Source of the DNA: Notospermus geniculatus
Lineage: Eukaryota > Nemertea > Pilidiophora > Heteronemertea > Lineidae
Direction: 5' to 3'
Length of the DNA: 64,000 nucleotides
Assembly (NCBI GenBank): GCA_002633025.1
Contig: NMRB01000342.1
Coordinates: forward strand, 106,375-170,374
Shown: piece after piece, positions 1 through 10,500 of the stretch
Layout of the letters: every line of letters begins with the position of its first letter
How positions within the stretch are numbered: position 1 is the stretch's first letter
Made by a program: the position numbers and the translations under genes
Notes under the pieces: model-generated
Database searches by the model: none
Told to the model about the DNA's origin: nothing
What the model saw: the letters and a program-made list of their open reading frames with translations, nothing else

Positions 1-344
1 TTTCTAATAAAGGCCGCAGCAGAATTCACAAACTTGCAAGGACTTCTGTGGTGATATAATGATTCATAATTTATTCATTCAAAAATACTCCATTGGAATA
101 CCAGTAATTCTAAATGATCTACTTTTATACATTGTATTTACAAATACCTAATATTTTCTACAGTAATTGCCATACACAAGTTATAAATGTGGTAATGGTT
201 TTGAAGTGGTCTTGATTTTGGACGGCCAGCAGAACTGAAAGAAGAAACTTCCCGGCAAAGTTCACAAAAATTGTTTTACAATGCTGTGAATACATGTATT
301 TCAGAAGTATGAAGCTCTCTGGTCATGCTGGTCTTGTTAAAAAA
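1..344. other. No feature recognised
   Basis: AT-rich intergenic DNA. I see no coding potential, tandem repeat or inverted repeat in this stretch. Confidence 0.5.
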
Positions 345-597
345 GTTCAACAGGGAAAGTTTGGGTTTATAGTCAGACATAACCCCAGTCTGTCCTGAAA
401 CCTTTCGGTAGAACTCAGATGAGCTGCCCATTCAGCGCTACAGTCGAGCATTTCCGACTGGTACCCATTTATACACCTGGGTGGAAAGAGGCCAGTGAGG
501 CAAAGAGACTTGCCTAAAGTCTCACACCACAGTGGGATTTGAACCCGGGACCCTCTGACCGCTAGTTGGAGACCCAAACCACTACCCCACCAGGCTC
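345..597 (-). mobile_element. tRNA-derived SINE
   Basis: Read on the minus strand, the right part looks like a tRNA head. An A-box-like GTGGGGTAGTGGTT lies near 578-592 and a B-box GGTTCAAATCC near 535-547, with the normal short spacing of an internal RNA polymerase III promoter. A non-tRNA body follows to the left. The T stem does not pair, so this is a retroposon rather than a tRNA gene. The ends are approximate and no tail or target duplication was resolved. Confidence 0.7.
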
Positions 598-599
598 TT

Positions 600-1205
600 G
601 TGCATAAGTCTAACTTCTCTGGTCATAGAACCAAACCAACAGTATGCACTGCAGCAGCTTACAAGTACATGTAACTATGAGGAAGATTGATGCAGCAGTT
701 TATCTCTTCAGCATGTTTGTGTAACAGAATTTGTCGGCTGACATCAGCAGATAGTAAGTGGCCACAAAACATGGGTACTAAAGAAAGATAGCAGTAATTC
801 TTAAACAAATTCAGCATATGGAGAATAACTTACCACAGTTGATCCACAACTGTCCTACTAAAGAATAACATGATAACTAGTCCTACGTACACTACTGAAA
901 ATCACAGTTAAAAAACCCGATATACGTACTGTATATGAACATGATGAAAAGTTCTATAAATGAAGGTATTTCAAAACAACTAGGACTGTAACAAAATGCT
1001 GCGGTTGTGGTTTATAGAAGAAGAAAATTCACTGTTACTCAACACGTGAACACAGACAAAATCCATATTGGACAAGATCAGGGACCTTATTGAATCATGT
1101 TCACCCAGCGAAGAGGTCCATACGGGGACTTGTCCTCTGAGAAGAGTAGTTACTGAAGCTTCTATACAGTCATAGCGATGCTGTAACCTACGATGGTACC
1201 AACCA
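600..1205. other. No feature recognised
   Basis: Intergenic DNA, probably downstream of CEP104, which is transcribed toward this side. I see no exon-like segment or structured repeat. Confidence 0.45.
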
Positions 1206-1297
1206 TATGTGACCCGTCACCACAAAACGAGTACAAGTTGCTCTGAAGTTGGCAGGTTGAAACCAACGTTGTGTCAATTTCAGTAGGCCTTGGCTTA

Positions 1298-1768
1298 GGC
1301 CATACCAATTTGATTGTTAGTTTAACGGATCTTTTTCATCAAAAGTGGCATGCTGCTGGCGAAAAAAAAATAAAAATAAAATGAAGGAGTTGAACTGATA
1401 AACTTCACTGTGATGCACATCAGCATTGTTTGAATGACAATATTATCCGTCTCTTCATCAGCCATTGATCTACGGGGTTACCACCAGTTCACATCACGGA
1501 ATCCCAGATTACCGGGCGCTGTGAGGCATGTGTTCCGCCCAGCGTTCGCGACTTGAGAGACACTTACGCATGTTTTCCAAGCAAAAAAATGGTATTTTTA
1601 TTTTTATTTTTTCACTGAGGGTGATTGAGTGGTGCGGGCACAAAAAAACTATTTTTTTAACTGAAAACTGTGAATTGGAGATGCGGGTGAAATAAAAAAA
1701 TTTTATTTCATTTCGGCAATTTGGGGTAGAGGGAAATCCGTTAAACTAACAATCAAATTGGTATGGCC
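1298..1768. mobile_element. PIF/Harbinger-type MITE, 471 bp, TTA target duplication
   Basis: Terminal inverted repeats of about 33 bp begin GGCCATACCAATTTGATTG. The element is flanked by TTA at 1295-1297 and 1769-1771. A 3-bp TTA/TAA duplication is the signature of PIF/Harbinger elements. The interior is rich in TATTTTTATTTTTATTTT-type tracts and has no ORF, so the element is non-autonomous. Confidence 0.75.
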
Positions 1769-1804
1769 TTATTGTCCGTCTGTTGTAAAATTTGAGTGGT
1801 TAAA

Positions 1805-1810
1805 TTTATT
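1805..1810 (-). terminator. Candidate CEP104 polyadenylation signal
   Basis: AATAAA on the minus strand, about 220 bp past the CEP104 stop codon at 2030-2032. I see no AATAAA between the stop and this site. It lies inside the right half of the 1208-1893 MITE, so the gene may use a transposon-supplied signal. Unproven without transcript data. Confidence 0.4.
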
Positions 1811-2029
1811 CCGTTATGTCCTGGGGTTATTTTGGTTCGTATCTTCGTATTTTGGTTCATATCTTGTGCGACTTGATTTGATGTGACGGGATCATGTGCT
1901 TGTACTGGACCCCAGCATCAGCTAAGATGATGAGGGGGAGGGGACCAAGTTCGCATCCTATTGTTATCAATGGTTGTGCGTTGTGCTCGAAACTACATGA
2001 TGTTTTTTCAGTGTCTTGACGTCTCTTCT

Positions 2030-3642
2030 CTACCGACGAGCATTCGTCTTTGGTTTTGGGAGATTCGATCGTCCCTTGTTGGCTTGTGGTCTTGCTCCAC
2101 CGGCTGGTTTCGCTGAAAAAAGAAAATGGTGTTCAACAATTCTTTCAAATAGCAGCTTGGAAAGGAGCCAAGTTGCAATGCCAGGACAGGAGTGAAGAGG
2201 GCTGAGGTTATTCCAAGCGAGAAGATTTCATCTTACTATTTTTGTTCTTCTCCAGTGCCAGCACCCGCCGTGGATTCTGTTTACATCCTTGGGCACCCAT
2301 CAAGTGATCCTTCCACCCGTCCTCTCCAGCATCTATGTTCTCATGGCACAATGGACAGTGGTTAAGCCCCTTTTTGGCCGCTGAAAAACAGAGGAAAACT
2401 TCACTAACACAAGTAATACGGGCAGCCTTGTGCTTCTCTTGATCTTCATGCATGCAACTTGGCATCGCAAAGTCGTAAGGCTGAGCACAACAGTACCGGT
2501 AGCTCTTCACACAGACCGACTGACCCATGCCACCTGGAGCAAACATCTCTCCCCCACTGCATTCCCAAGTGGATACACTATGCACATGTCCTGCAGGTTT
2601 TGGTTAAGGTATGGCCTTTGTATGGCAAGGACACTCAGTTCCGACTGACATATCACACTAAAATTTGAGAAGAGTTTTTGTTTGCGTGTTTTTGAAATAT
2701 CAAGATATCAACGAAAATAACAATGCTGTTTACACCTTTTGACATCACGACGTCATCGAGATTTCTGTCACGTCATCTGTGACGTTGGGAAAGTCAGGTG
2801 ACAAAATGGCATCATTACCGTCCCCAAGCGCTCCTAATGACGTGACGCCACTGAACGGGTATTGCCTCGTCACCTAAAATTGGTTAACACAAAACAGCAC
2901 CACTTACCTGGACAGAGCTGTTCACGCACATGTTCTGCATGTTCTGGTTTAGGTATAGCCTCGGTGCATCGTGGACACTTGGCAAAGTTATCTTTGGCAT
3001 CGCATTCATCCAACAGGTGATCGGTCAGACCAGCAATCTCAACCACCTGAAGGAAAGTGTGATAAATCGAATAAACCTGGGGATTCCTGGCAGTGGTACC
3101 AGTGAGACTTTTAGTTTGTCACATCCAGAAACCAGACCAAGTGATCCAAAGCCTCCTGGCAAGGCCTTGGACTGTTACTCTAAGCCTGTCAGGGATGCTT
3201 ATGCTATTCGCCAATTCCAGGGGCGGATCCAGGATTTGGAAAAAGAGGGGGCGCCCTGTGTTTGAAAGATTGAAATCTGCGGTGAATTTCAATGATTTGC
3301 TCCAAATTTCAGAATTTCACGGTCGATTTTACAGATTGTTGGCCAAAGGGAGAGGTGGGCACCCGGGGGACACCACTCTGGATCCATGCCCGAATTCTGA
3401 CTCATGTCTCCTTGTATTATTCCATTTTCATGCAAGTTCAACTTCTGAGGTGGTGAGTACCTTCGATGGCCTGTACATTCAGTTAATACAGGGGATCGTT
3501 GCTTTACCATTTGCACCAGGTTCAACCTACCTGTTTACAGTTAGCACAGCGTTTCAACATGGGACAGTGTTTCCAATAATGAAGATCGAGGTTCTCTTCA
3601 CTCTTGAAATCGGCGTTTTTCTCGTTGCAGAAGATACAAGTC
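2030..3642 (-). CDS. CEP104: CEP104 (centrosomal protein 104), last four coding exons
   Basis: Four minus-strand exons join in phase: 3642-3531, 3046-2908, 2380-2237 and 2112-2030 (stop TAG at 2032-2030). All junctions are GT/AG (donors GTAGGT, GTAAGT and GTAAGA; acceptors end CAG). They encode about 158 residues matching the C-terminal zinc-finger array of CEP104. Recognisable blocks are CIFCNEKNADF...LDLHYWKHC, a second C-x2-C unit, and CPLCHENIDAGEDGWKDHL. The family protein acts at the distal centriole and ciliary tip, binding tubulin (TOG domain), CP110/CEP97 (zinc fingers) and EB1 (C-terminal SxIP motif). Here the tail reads RSNLPKPKTNARR, an SxLP variant at the expected place. The TOG domain and earlier exons are not seen in this window. 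They should lie to the right, beyond the Helentron at 4.6-11.7 kb, or outside the window. Confidence 0.88.
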
Positions 3643-3654
3643 CTGCAAGAATGA

Positions 3655-3905
3655 AAAATAGTGCCAATGGCACTGTGCCCACTTGGCTTTTTAGCACAGT
3701 GGTGGAAAGCATAAGCCATATCAGAATCCCATACAAGCCATCTTTGACAATATCTGTGACCAAAGCATACATAGCAGATTTTGTGAGTTTGGTTTTGGCC
3801 TCCTGGTGGCAAAGTCAAGAATTAGATTTCACCAAAATTTCGTCAGGAAGTCACCACAACCTAGAGGTAAATACANGGGTGTATACAAAACTAAGACACA
3901 AGCAG
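3655..3905. repeat. Fragment of dispersed repeat family also at 21.36-22.09 kb
   Basis: The segment around 3655-3702 (AATAGTGCCAATGGCACTGT then TTAGCACAGT) recurs at 21366-21410. The segment around 3775-3870 (TTTGGCCTCCTGGTGGCAAAG and following) recurs at 21540-21620. It lies in the CEP104 intron only about 12 bp from the acceptor of the 3531-3642 exon. A single N is at 3876. Confidence 0.6.
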
Positions 3906-4581
3906 ACCTTAGTTTTTGAAAAATGAAGGGGAGTGAATAATAGCTCTCCTAGATGGAGCTAGGCGAGTGATTTTTGGGTGCCTTAGAATCGCAAGAAAGA
4001 AACTTTGTTTCTTTTTTCGTCAATAAGAAAACCTGCAGGGTCTTAGATAATTTTTTACAGCCTGGAGTACTTTACTCATCTTGTATTTAGTGTTTGTATA
4101 CACTACACCTCTCCTGGCCCTTGAAAAGTGGTGTATTTTACCCATGCTCTGTGCCACTCAGAGCAGGATACGCTAAAACTGTGTAGTGAGACCTCACCAA
4201 AAACTGTTTAGTGAGACCTGGAAAGATTCCTGCATTGCAAATGGCGGCCATGGCGGCAATCTGGGACACATGTGAATGATCAGCGAATGAATCGGCCTAC
4301 AGCAGGAGCGCGATTTGATATGTACTACGGGCGTGAAATTTCGCTCCCCTTGGGGTCGGACGAGGCGCGGGATGGCGCGCGAGAGTGATCGCGCGCCTCA
4401 AAAACGAAGGTCTGCACATGAGAACCACTTATGAAGTGAATGGGACATCTGAAACTTAGCATTTCATGCATAGCTGAAAGTTTCAATGTGGCGACGAAAC
4501 ATGCAAACTTTGTAACTGCAGATGAACTTTTACCTCTGTGAATTTGAAAAGAAAGTCAAATTATTATATCATCTGTAAAGA
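3906..4581. other. No gene recognised; 3' flank of the Helentron ORF
   Basis: Contains a CpG-rich patch near 4310-4410 (GGCGCGCGAGAGTGATCGCGCGCC-like). I could not identify the Helentron 3' terminus here. A short inverted AGCTC...GAGCT stands near 3943-3961, but nothing ties it to the element. Confidence 0.35.
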
Positions 4582-7500
4582 CTACAATGTATGCAATGCT
4601 AACCAGACTGGTTTATGGTCAGAGAAGTAGCTCTCAAGAGTGCCATAGCTTTTGATTAAGCTGTCTTGTACATTAGTGTAGATTTGGTCAAGTGTACTAC
4701 CATAGTCAGTTGTAGCTTCATTGATCAGCTGCCTGTAACCAAAAGCATCATCAATTTTTCTCTGTAAGGCATATGATCGGCTGGCATCGATGTTGAAATC
4801 TCCCATGATAATGACATTACCATCTGGTTTGATATCATGATGAAGTTTCTCCAGCACAGCAATTATGGTACCAATTTGGGCAGCACATGGATGGACATAG
4901 ATCATGACGAGCTGAATGTGAGGTAGTGGGTCAAAATATTCAGCAATTACGTAGTCAATATTGGATTCAGAGCCTTTCAGAAAAGACAGAGGATTTGACG
5001 TGTGATAAACAGCTATGCCATAGTGGGATCTCCCATGTGAAGAGTGAGGACCATCATGTCTTATTGGCGTATCAGTGAAGATAGAGCATGGTGTATATTT
5101 GTTCTGAGGATCTGATGGCATGAGTCTTGTTTCACAGAAGCCAACAATGTTAGAATGCTTGAGGTACTCCTCATGTTTTACATCATCAATATGACCATGG
5201 AGGGATCTAGAGTTGTGGAATACGATGTTGCATGAGTTTTCTGGAAGTGGAGGTGGTGAGAGTTGTAGCTTAGCATCACGACGAAGACGATTCATTTCTG
5301 CCTGGACTTTTGTACTGACACTTATTTTGTCTTCATTCAGATTGAGTATGAACAAGTTCAGCATGTTGGTCACTCTACTTAGTGCAACGTAATGGATGTG
5401 ATCACGTTTCTGGCCACTTAGGTCAACCACAAGAGACTGGAGTGTGCTTCCTTGGGCTTTATGGACAGTCTTAGCTGTTGCAGGTCTAATGGGAAACTGT
5501 TTTCGAACTACATAGCAATTTTTAAATCTGCCAACTGAGAACTGTCTTTGTGTTTCAAGAATGGGAGTCCAAGATGGGTCTATGGAATCATTATACAGGT
5601 AATGGTACTTTCGTCGTTGCTCAGCACCTACTTTGGCTTCTTCAAATTGTCCCCATACAATTGAACATCTGTTGGATTGTGGCTGCATTCTGAAGTCAAG
5701 TTTTTTCACAAGGAATGATGAGCCATTCGTGAGACCATCACTTGTTGCAATGTTCACTGATATCTCCTGTTTCGTATCAGTAGCTACAGGGAGTTCATTT
5801 AATAAACCCATTGTCTTGGATGGATCATCAGGAATTTTGGACAGCAATTTCTTCTTGACTTCTTTGTTGACATCTCCCTGAACTTGATCAATGGCTTTGA
5901 TTACTGTCTTAGTGGTGTTGGCAGCATAGAATGTCAGAGTATTGTGTGTCCTGACTGACCGATTGGAGGTGAAAAGACAAGTTGCATCAGGAGCCTCTTT
6001 CTGTACTTTTTTCATGTCTGAAAGCCTCGAGTCTAGCATTTCAATGTCTTGTTGTGTTTGCTGACCTTCTCTCAATCTGTTCAAAAGCTCTGCAAATGCC
6101 TGATCATCTTTCTGTCTCATGACTTTGTGGAGTTCCCAGATGGAGAACAGTTGCTGCCATAGGTTTGTTGCAAGTGGCCCATAGGCTTCAGTGGTGTTTT
6201 CAAATATCCATCTGTCCATTACAGGTTGTAACTGGTATAGATCACCTACTGCAATTATGCTGACATTTCCGAACAATAGTTTGGAACCCATGATTTCTTG
6301 CAGTCGAAGATTGATGAAATTTAGCATGTTTGCTCCAACCATGGAGATTTCATCAATGAAGATAACTTTGAGCTCTTTGTATGTTGTTCTCAAAGTATTG
6401 AGCCTTTGCATATCCAACGGTTTGTAGGCCAAGCTTTGATTAGCTGGTACAAGGAAAGCAGAATGAATTGTACTGCCATTGATATTGTAAGCAGCCTTTC
6501 CAGTTGGAGCAGTCAATAAGACTTTGATTTCATCTGGATTTGAGCCTGCAATGGAGTTGAAGTATCTATACAGGGCTTGATACAGGGCTTTTGTGACAAC
6601 GGTCTTTCCACAACCTGCTCCAGATGATAGGAATGTGTATATTGGATCAGTACTTGTTTTAAAGTGATGCAGAATGTGATAGAAGAATGCCTTCTGTTCC
6701 ATATTCAAGTTCTGTAGCAGTGCCATGTACTCAGCATTTGGAATAACTCCTGGCTGCATTTCCATCTGGATAGGAATTGATTGTGACTGTACACCAATGT
6801 CAGGACCAAGATCATATTGGTTTGAGGCAGCCGCCGCCTGTCGTGGATCAAAGCAGCCATAGAGTTCACTATCCAACGTTCCTTCAGCTTCATCTTGTTC
6901 ATTGGCATGTTCTGTGTTAGGTGCAACATCAGCCCAGTCATCTTCCTCTACATGTTGTTGTGCTTTGTCGAGAGCATCAACATTTTGCTCATACCTAGCC
7001 TCAGCTAATTCAATTGCTTCTTTTTCAAGGAAGTATCTTTGTTGGTAAGAATCATATCCAGCAAGGAGGTCAGAAGCTTCGTTTCTCCATGCAGTGTACA
7101 GCATGAGTTTTTCTCTGTAGTGCTTTTCGGCGTCCTTGACTTTGCTGAACCTGACAAATCTGAGAATTTTTTGCTTCTTTCTTTTCCTGAGTATGTATCC
7201 ACCTTTCAGCTTGAATATGACATCATCAGAGTTTATTACAGTATCATCAGTACTCTCAGGGTTGTCATCAGTATCATCCTCAAGTTGCGGTTGGTCTTCT
7301 GGGAGAAGGTTTTCAAAGTCATTTTTGGGGAGTGAAGGCCTGTGATCTTTGTCTTTTACAGTATCATAGGATGATGCATAATCTGCAAAGATGACGTCCT
7401 CAAGTTCCTTTGGCCTCTTCTGGTATCTTGTGATCACATTTTCAGATTGAATATCAGTGGAATCCTTTGGAAGAGCTTTCAGCTGCGCTTCAGATTTTAG

Positions 7501-10500
7501 CAGAAATGTTCTCTCATCAGGAGGAGATGTGTTGATGAACATGGTATCTCGTGAACTTTTTCTGAGTGGCAACTGCAGTGCAATGTATCCAGCTTCTTGT
7601 GCACTAATCTCTACTGCTCCGAGGAACTTGTTGCCAATGGTTTGGACTTGTTGTCGGATGGCTTGGTTGTTTCTTTTGGCTTCTTCACAAGCTTCATAGA
7701 GTAAATTGGACATTCCTCGTTGACCTTTTGTGATATAGTTAGCAATGTAGGCAGCACAAGCATATGCATCAAGTACGAACTGAAAGTCCATGTTGGATTC
7801 GAATGCTTTTAGAATGACTTCATTGTATGTGTTCATTCGTATTTCAGATGGAGTGCGCTTATAGAATATTCTGGTGGCGTTCAGTGATGACCTGATTGCT
7901 AGCACATAGGAATCAAAGTCCAAATCTAGTTCTGCAAGGAACTCATCGAAACTCAAATCTGAATCAGTCATTGTTGCAAGCTTCTCAGTAATTCTGGTGA
8001 ATGTTTCATTGTGAATTTCTGACTTCTCATCCTCTTCTAGCGGTTCCAGTATCATTGTTCTGGGGAATGGAGGAATGGGGTAATGAAACCTGCAAATCGT
8101 GCTATTTTGATTTGGTCTTCTGCATGTTCTAGTACACTTGTGGTCTTGCAATTTTACAGTGTCTTCCATGGCCATGTTTTTACAGCAGGTGATGAATTTA
8201 TCAATGAATTCTTCTACTTCCTCTTTCTTTTCTCTTTTGTACTGTGGAGCATTCTCAATCCAGATCAACATGTGAATATGAGGGCTTCCTCGGTTTTGGA
8301 ATTCAATTCTGCCGAAGTAATCAGCAATTTTTCCTATGACATGTTGTTCATCAAGGAGTACAGTTGAGATCAGTCTGTTCACTCTATAATCAAAATATCT
8401 GCAGCAGGTGATTGGATCAGATTTGATCAACTTGCACTTCTGCAGCCATGGCATATTCTCGATTTCTTCATCTGTGTATGACTTTTGATCAATGAGTGTT
8501 CCTAACATTTTGAGAAGTGGTTTCCAGCGTGTTTCAGCGGCACTGAGTGTCAGGAAAAATGTAGGCAGCCCTAACTGGCGGATCATTGCAAAAAGGTCAC
8601 GTTTCATGTTTTCCCAGTAAGGAGGTGAAGTTCGAAGAGTTCTAAGCACTCTGTAGCCTTCATCTAGTTTGACAAGATTGTTTACTGCTCCAGCATCAAG
8701 GAGATCTTTGGCAGTGTATGACGATTGCTGTTTACCTTTGATTTTACGAACTGCTGTACTCACTTTGTCTCGAATCTGTTTGATCTGCAATTTCTTCATT
8801 TTGAAGAATAAATTTGGCACACATTTTGCTACCCTTCGATCCACATTTCTGAGTTCCCATTTTGCGATTGTACTATAATGGAGTGGTATTTCTCTTTCAG
8901 TGTTGTCTTTACGACGCTCACCACAGTAGATTGTGGGAAAAGCCAGGAATTCAGATTCTTTGTCTTGAAAAATACTGATTGGAACATTTCCTTCACCAGG
9001 TGCAAATATCATCGTTTTATCGAGTTCTCTGAAGTCAGTAGGCTGAAGAAGAGTGTCAAGATTTCCACAGGTATTTTCATCAAGTACTGCTTGATCTTCT
9101 GGGACAACTGAGTCATCATGATCATCAGAGAAGGCATCAGATTCAGAGGTACCCATTGTTGGTGGAACATTGTTTTCATTGACATGTAGTGACACATCTG
9201 GTGCATCTTGGTCATCAGTTTTTGATGTCAGATTGTTCCAGCTTGAATGAAGATATTCTGCCTCCTCATGATTGTTGTCAACGTTGGGATGCACAGAATG
9301 TGCTATTTCGTCTGTACCAGAAATGAAATTACAAATGTTATCATTTTCAGCCATGTAGTTTTCATTCAATGTTATACCTTCTTGTTGGAAAAGCTCACTG
9401 TTGTCTATCAGCCATTTTGCTGCTTTATAAATTCTTGTTGGCCGTACTGATTCAAAGGACACAGAGTGAGTGAATGAGAGCTTTCTTTTGAGTTTCACTG
9501 CAATTGTTTTAGATTCGTCAAGAGTTCTTGGTAAGCTGTTGATAGTTGTGTTGACATCTGCTGGCACATTCACAACATTCCCTTTGATGCTAAGCTGGCC
9601 ACCTCTTGGTTTTTCTCTGATCTGCATGAAAGGAATTCTTGGAGATACCAATCGTTCTTCAAGGGGAGTGAGGTCAAGTTCTTTAGGTTTTCTTGGGAAT
9701 GACAAACCATTGGCTATACAACAAGCTGGCATTTTCTTTTTTCTAATGGACGCAGCACAAGTCAAACAGATCCATTCTTTGTCTTGCACACTTGTTTTGC
9801 CAGTAAAACATTTTGTGTGTAAAGCTTCATCAACACTTTTAAGTGGCTCAGCTGAGACAACACTTTCACGGAACCAAGTTTGATGGCAACATGTGCACAC
9901 ATATACAGGTCCAGTGTCAACTGATCTCTTGAATCTCGATATCAGTTTGGAACGTGGAGAGATGCAAGATTTGGCAGTGGAATTCATCTGAAGTCTTTGA
10001 ACTCGCCGGCGTTCACTTTGTTTCAGTCTTTCATGTTCTAAATATTCAACATTTCTTTCTCTCTTCAGTCTTTTGGATTGTCTCTGTTGTAGTAATTCTT
10101 GCTTATAGAATTCATCATCTGCTCTTTTCCTCTTTTTTGATTGCAACTCTTTTTCTTTATATTCCGGACACAGTCTTGCCTTTTTCATAGCACATTTTGT
10201 TCTGTCTTTGTCGACTGCCCGAAATTCAGGATTGGATCTCAATTTGACCATTGACTGTTTGGTTCGCTGTTTGTCAACCTCTTGAAATTCTGGTTTTGAT
10301 CTCAATTCAACCATCGACTGTTTGGCTCGCTGTTTGTCAACTTTGTAAAATTCAGGATTGGATCTCAATTTGACCATTGACTGCTTGGTTCGCTGTCTGT
10401 CAACTTCCTGAAATTCAGGATTAGATCTCAATTTAACCATTGACTGTTTGGTTCGCTGTTTGTCAACTTCCTGAAATTCAGGATTGGACCTCAAATTGAC

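Larger units (their letters stand above)
1208..1893. mobile_element. MITE with TGTGAC ends, itself carrying a nested MITE
   Basis: The left end TGTGACCCGTCAC (from 1208) and the right part GATTTGATGTGACGGG (1874-1889) form imperfect inverted ends. The right half resembles the right half of the 170-bp element at 35543-35712, which has the same ends. The extra length here is explained mostly by the 471-bp element inserted at 1298-1768. Inference: an old MITE copy that was later hit by a second element. Confidence 0.55.

Noticed and set aside
347-577. 76-codon minus-strand ORF
   Set aside because: It lies wholly within the tRNA-derived SINE and reads through its promoter boxes.
3093-3926. 277-codon plus-strand ORF
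   Set aside because: It runs antisense across two CEP104 exons and an intron; no family features in this direction.
9470-9883. 137-codon ORF opposite the Helentron gene
   Set aside because: Antisense shadow of the DUF6570-like region.
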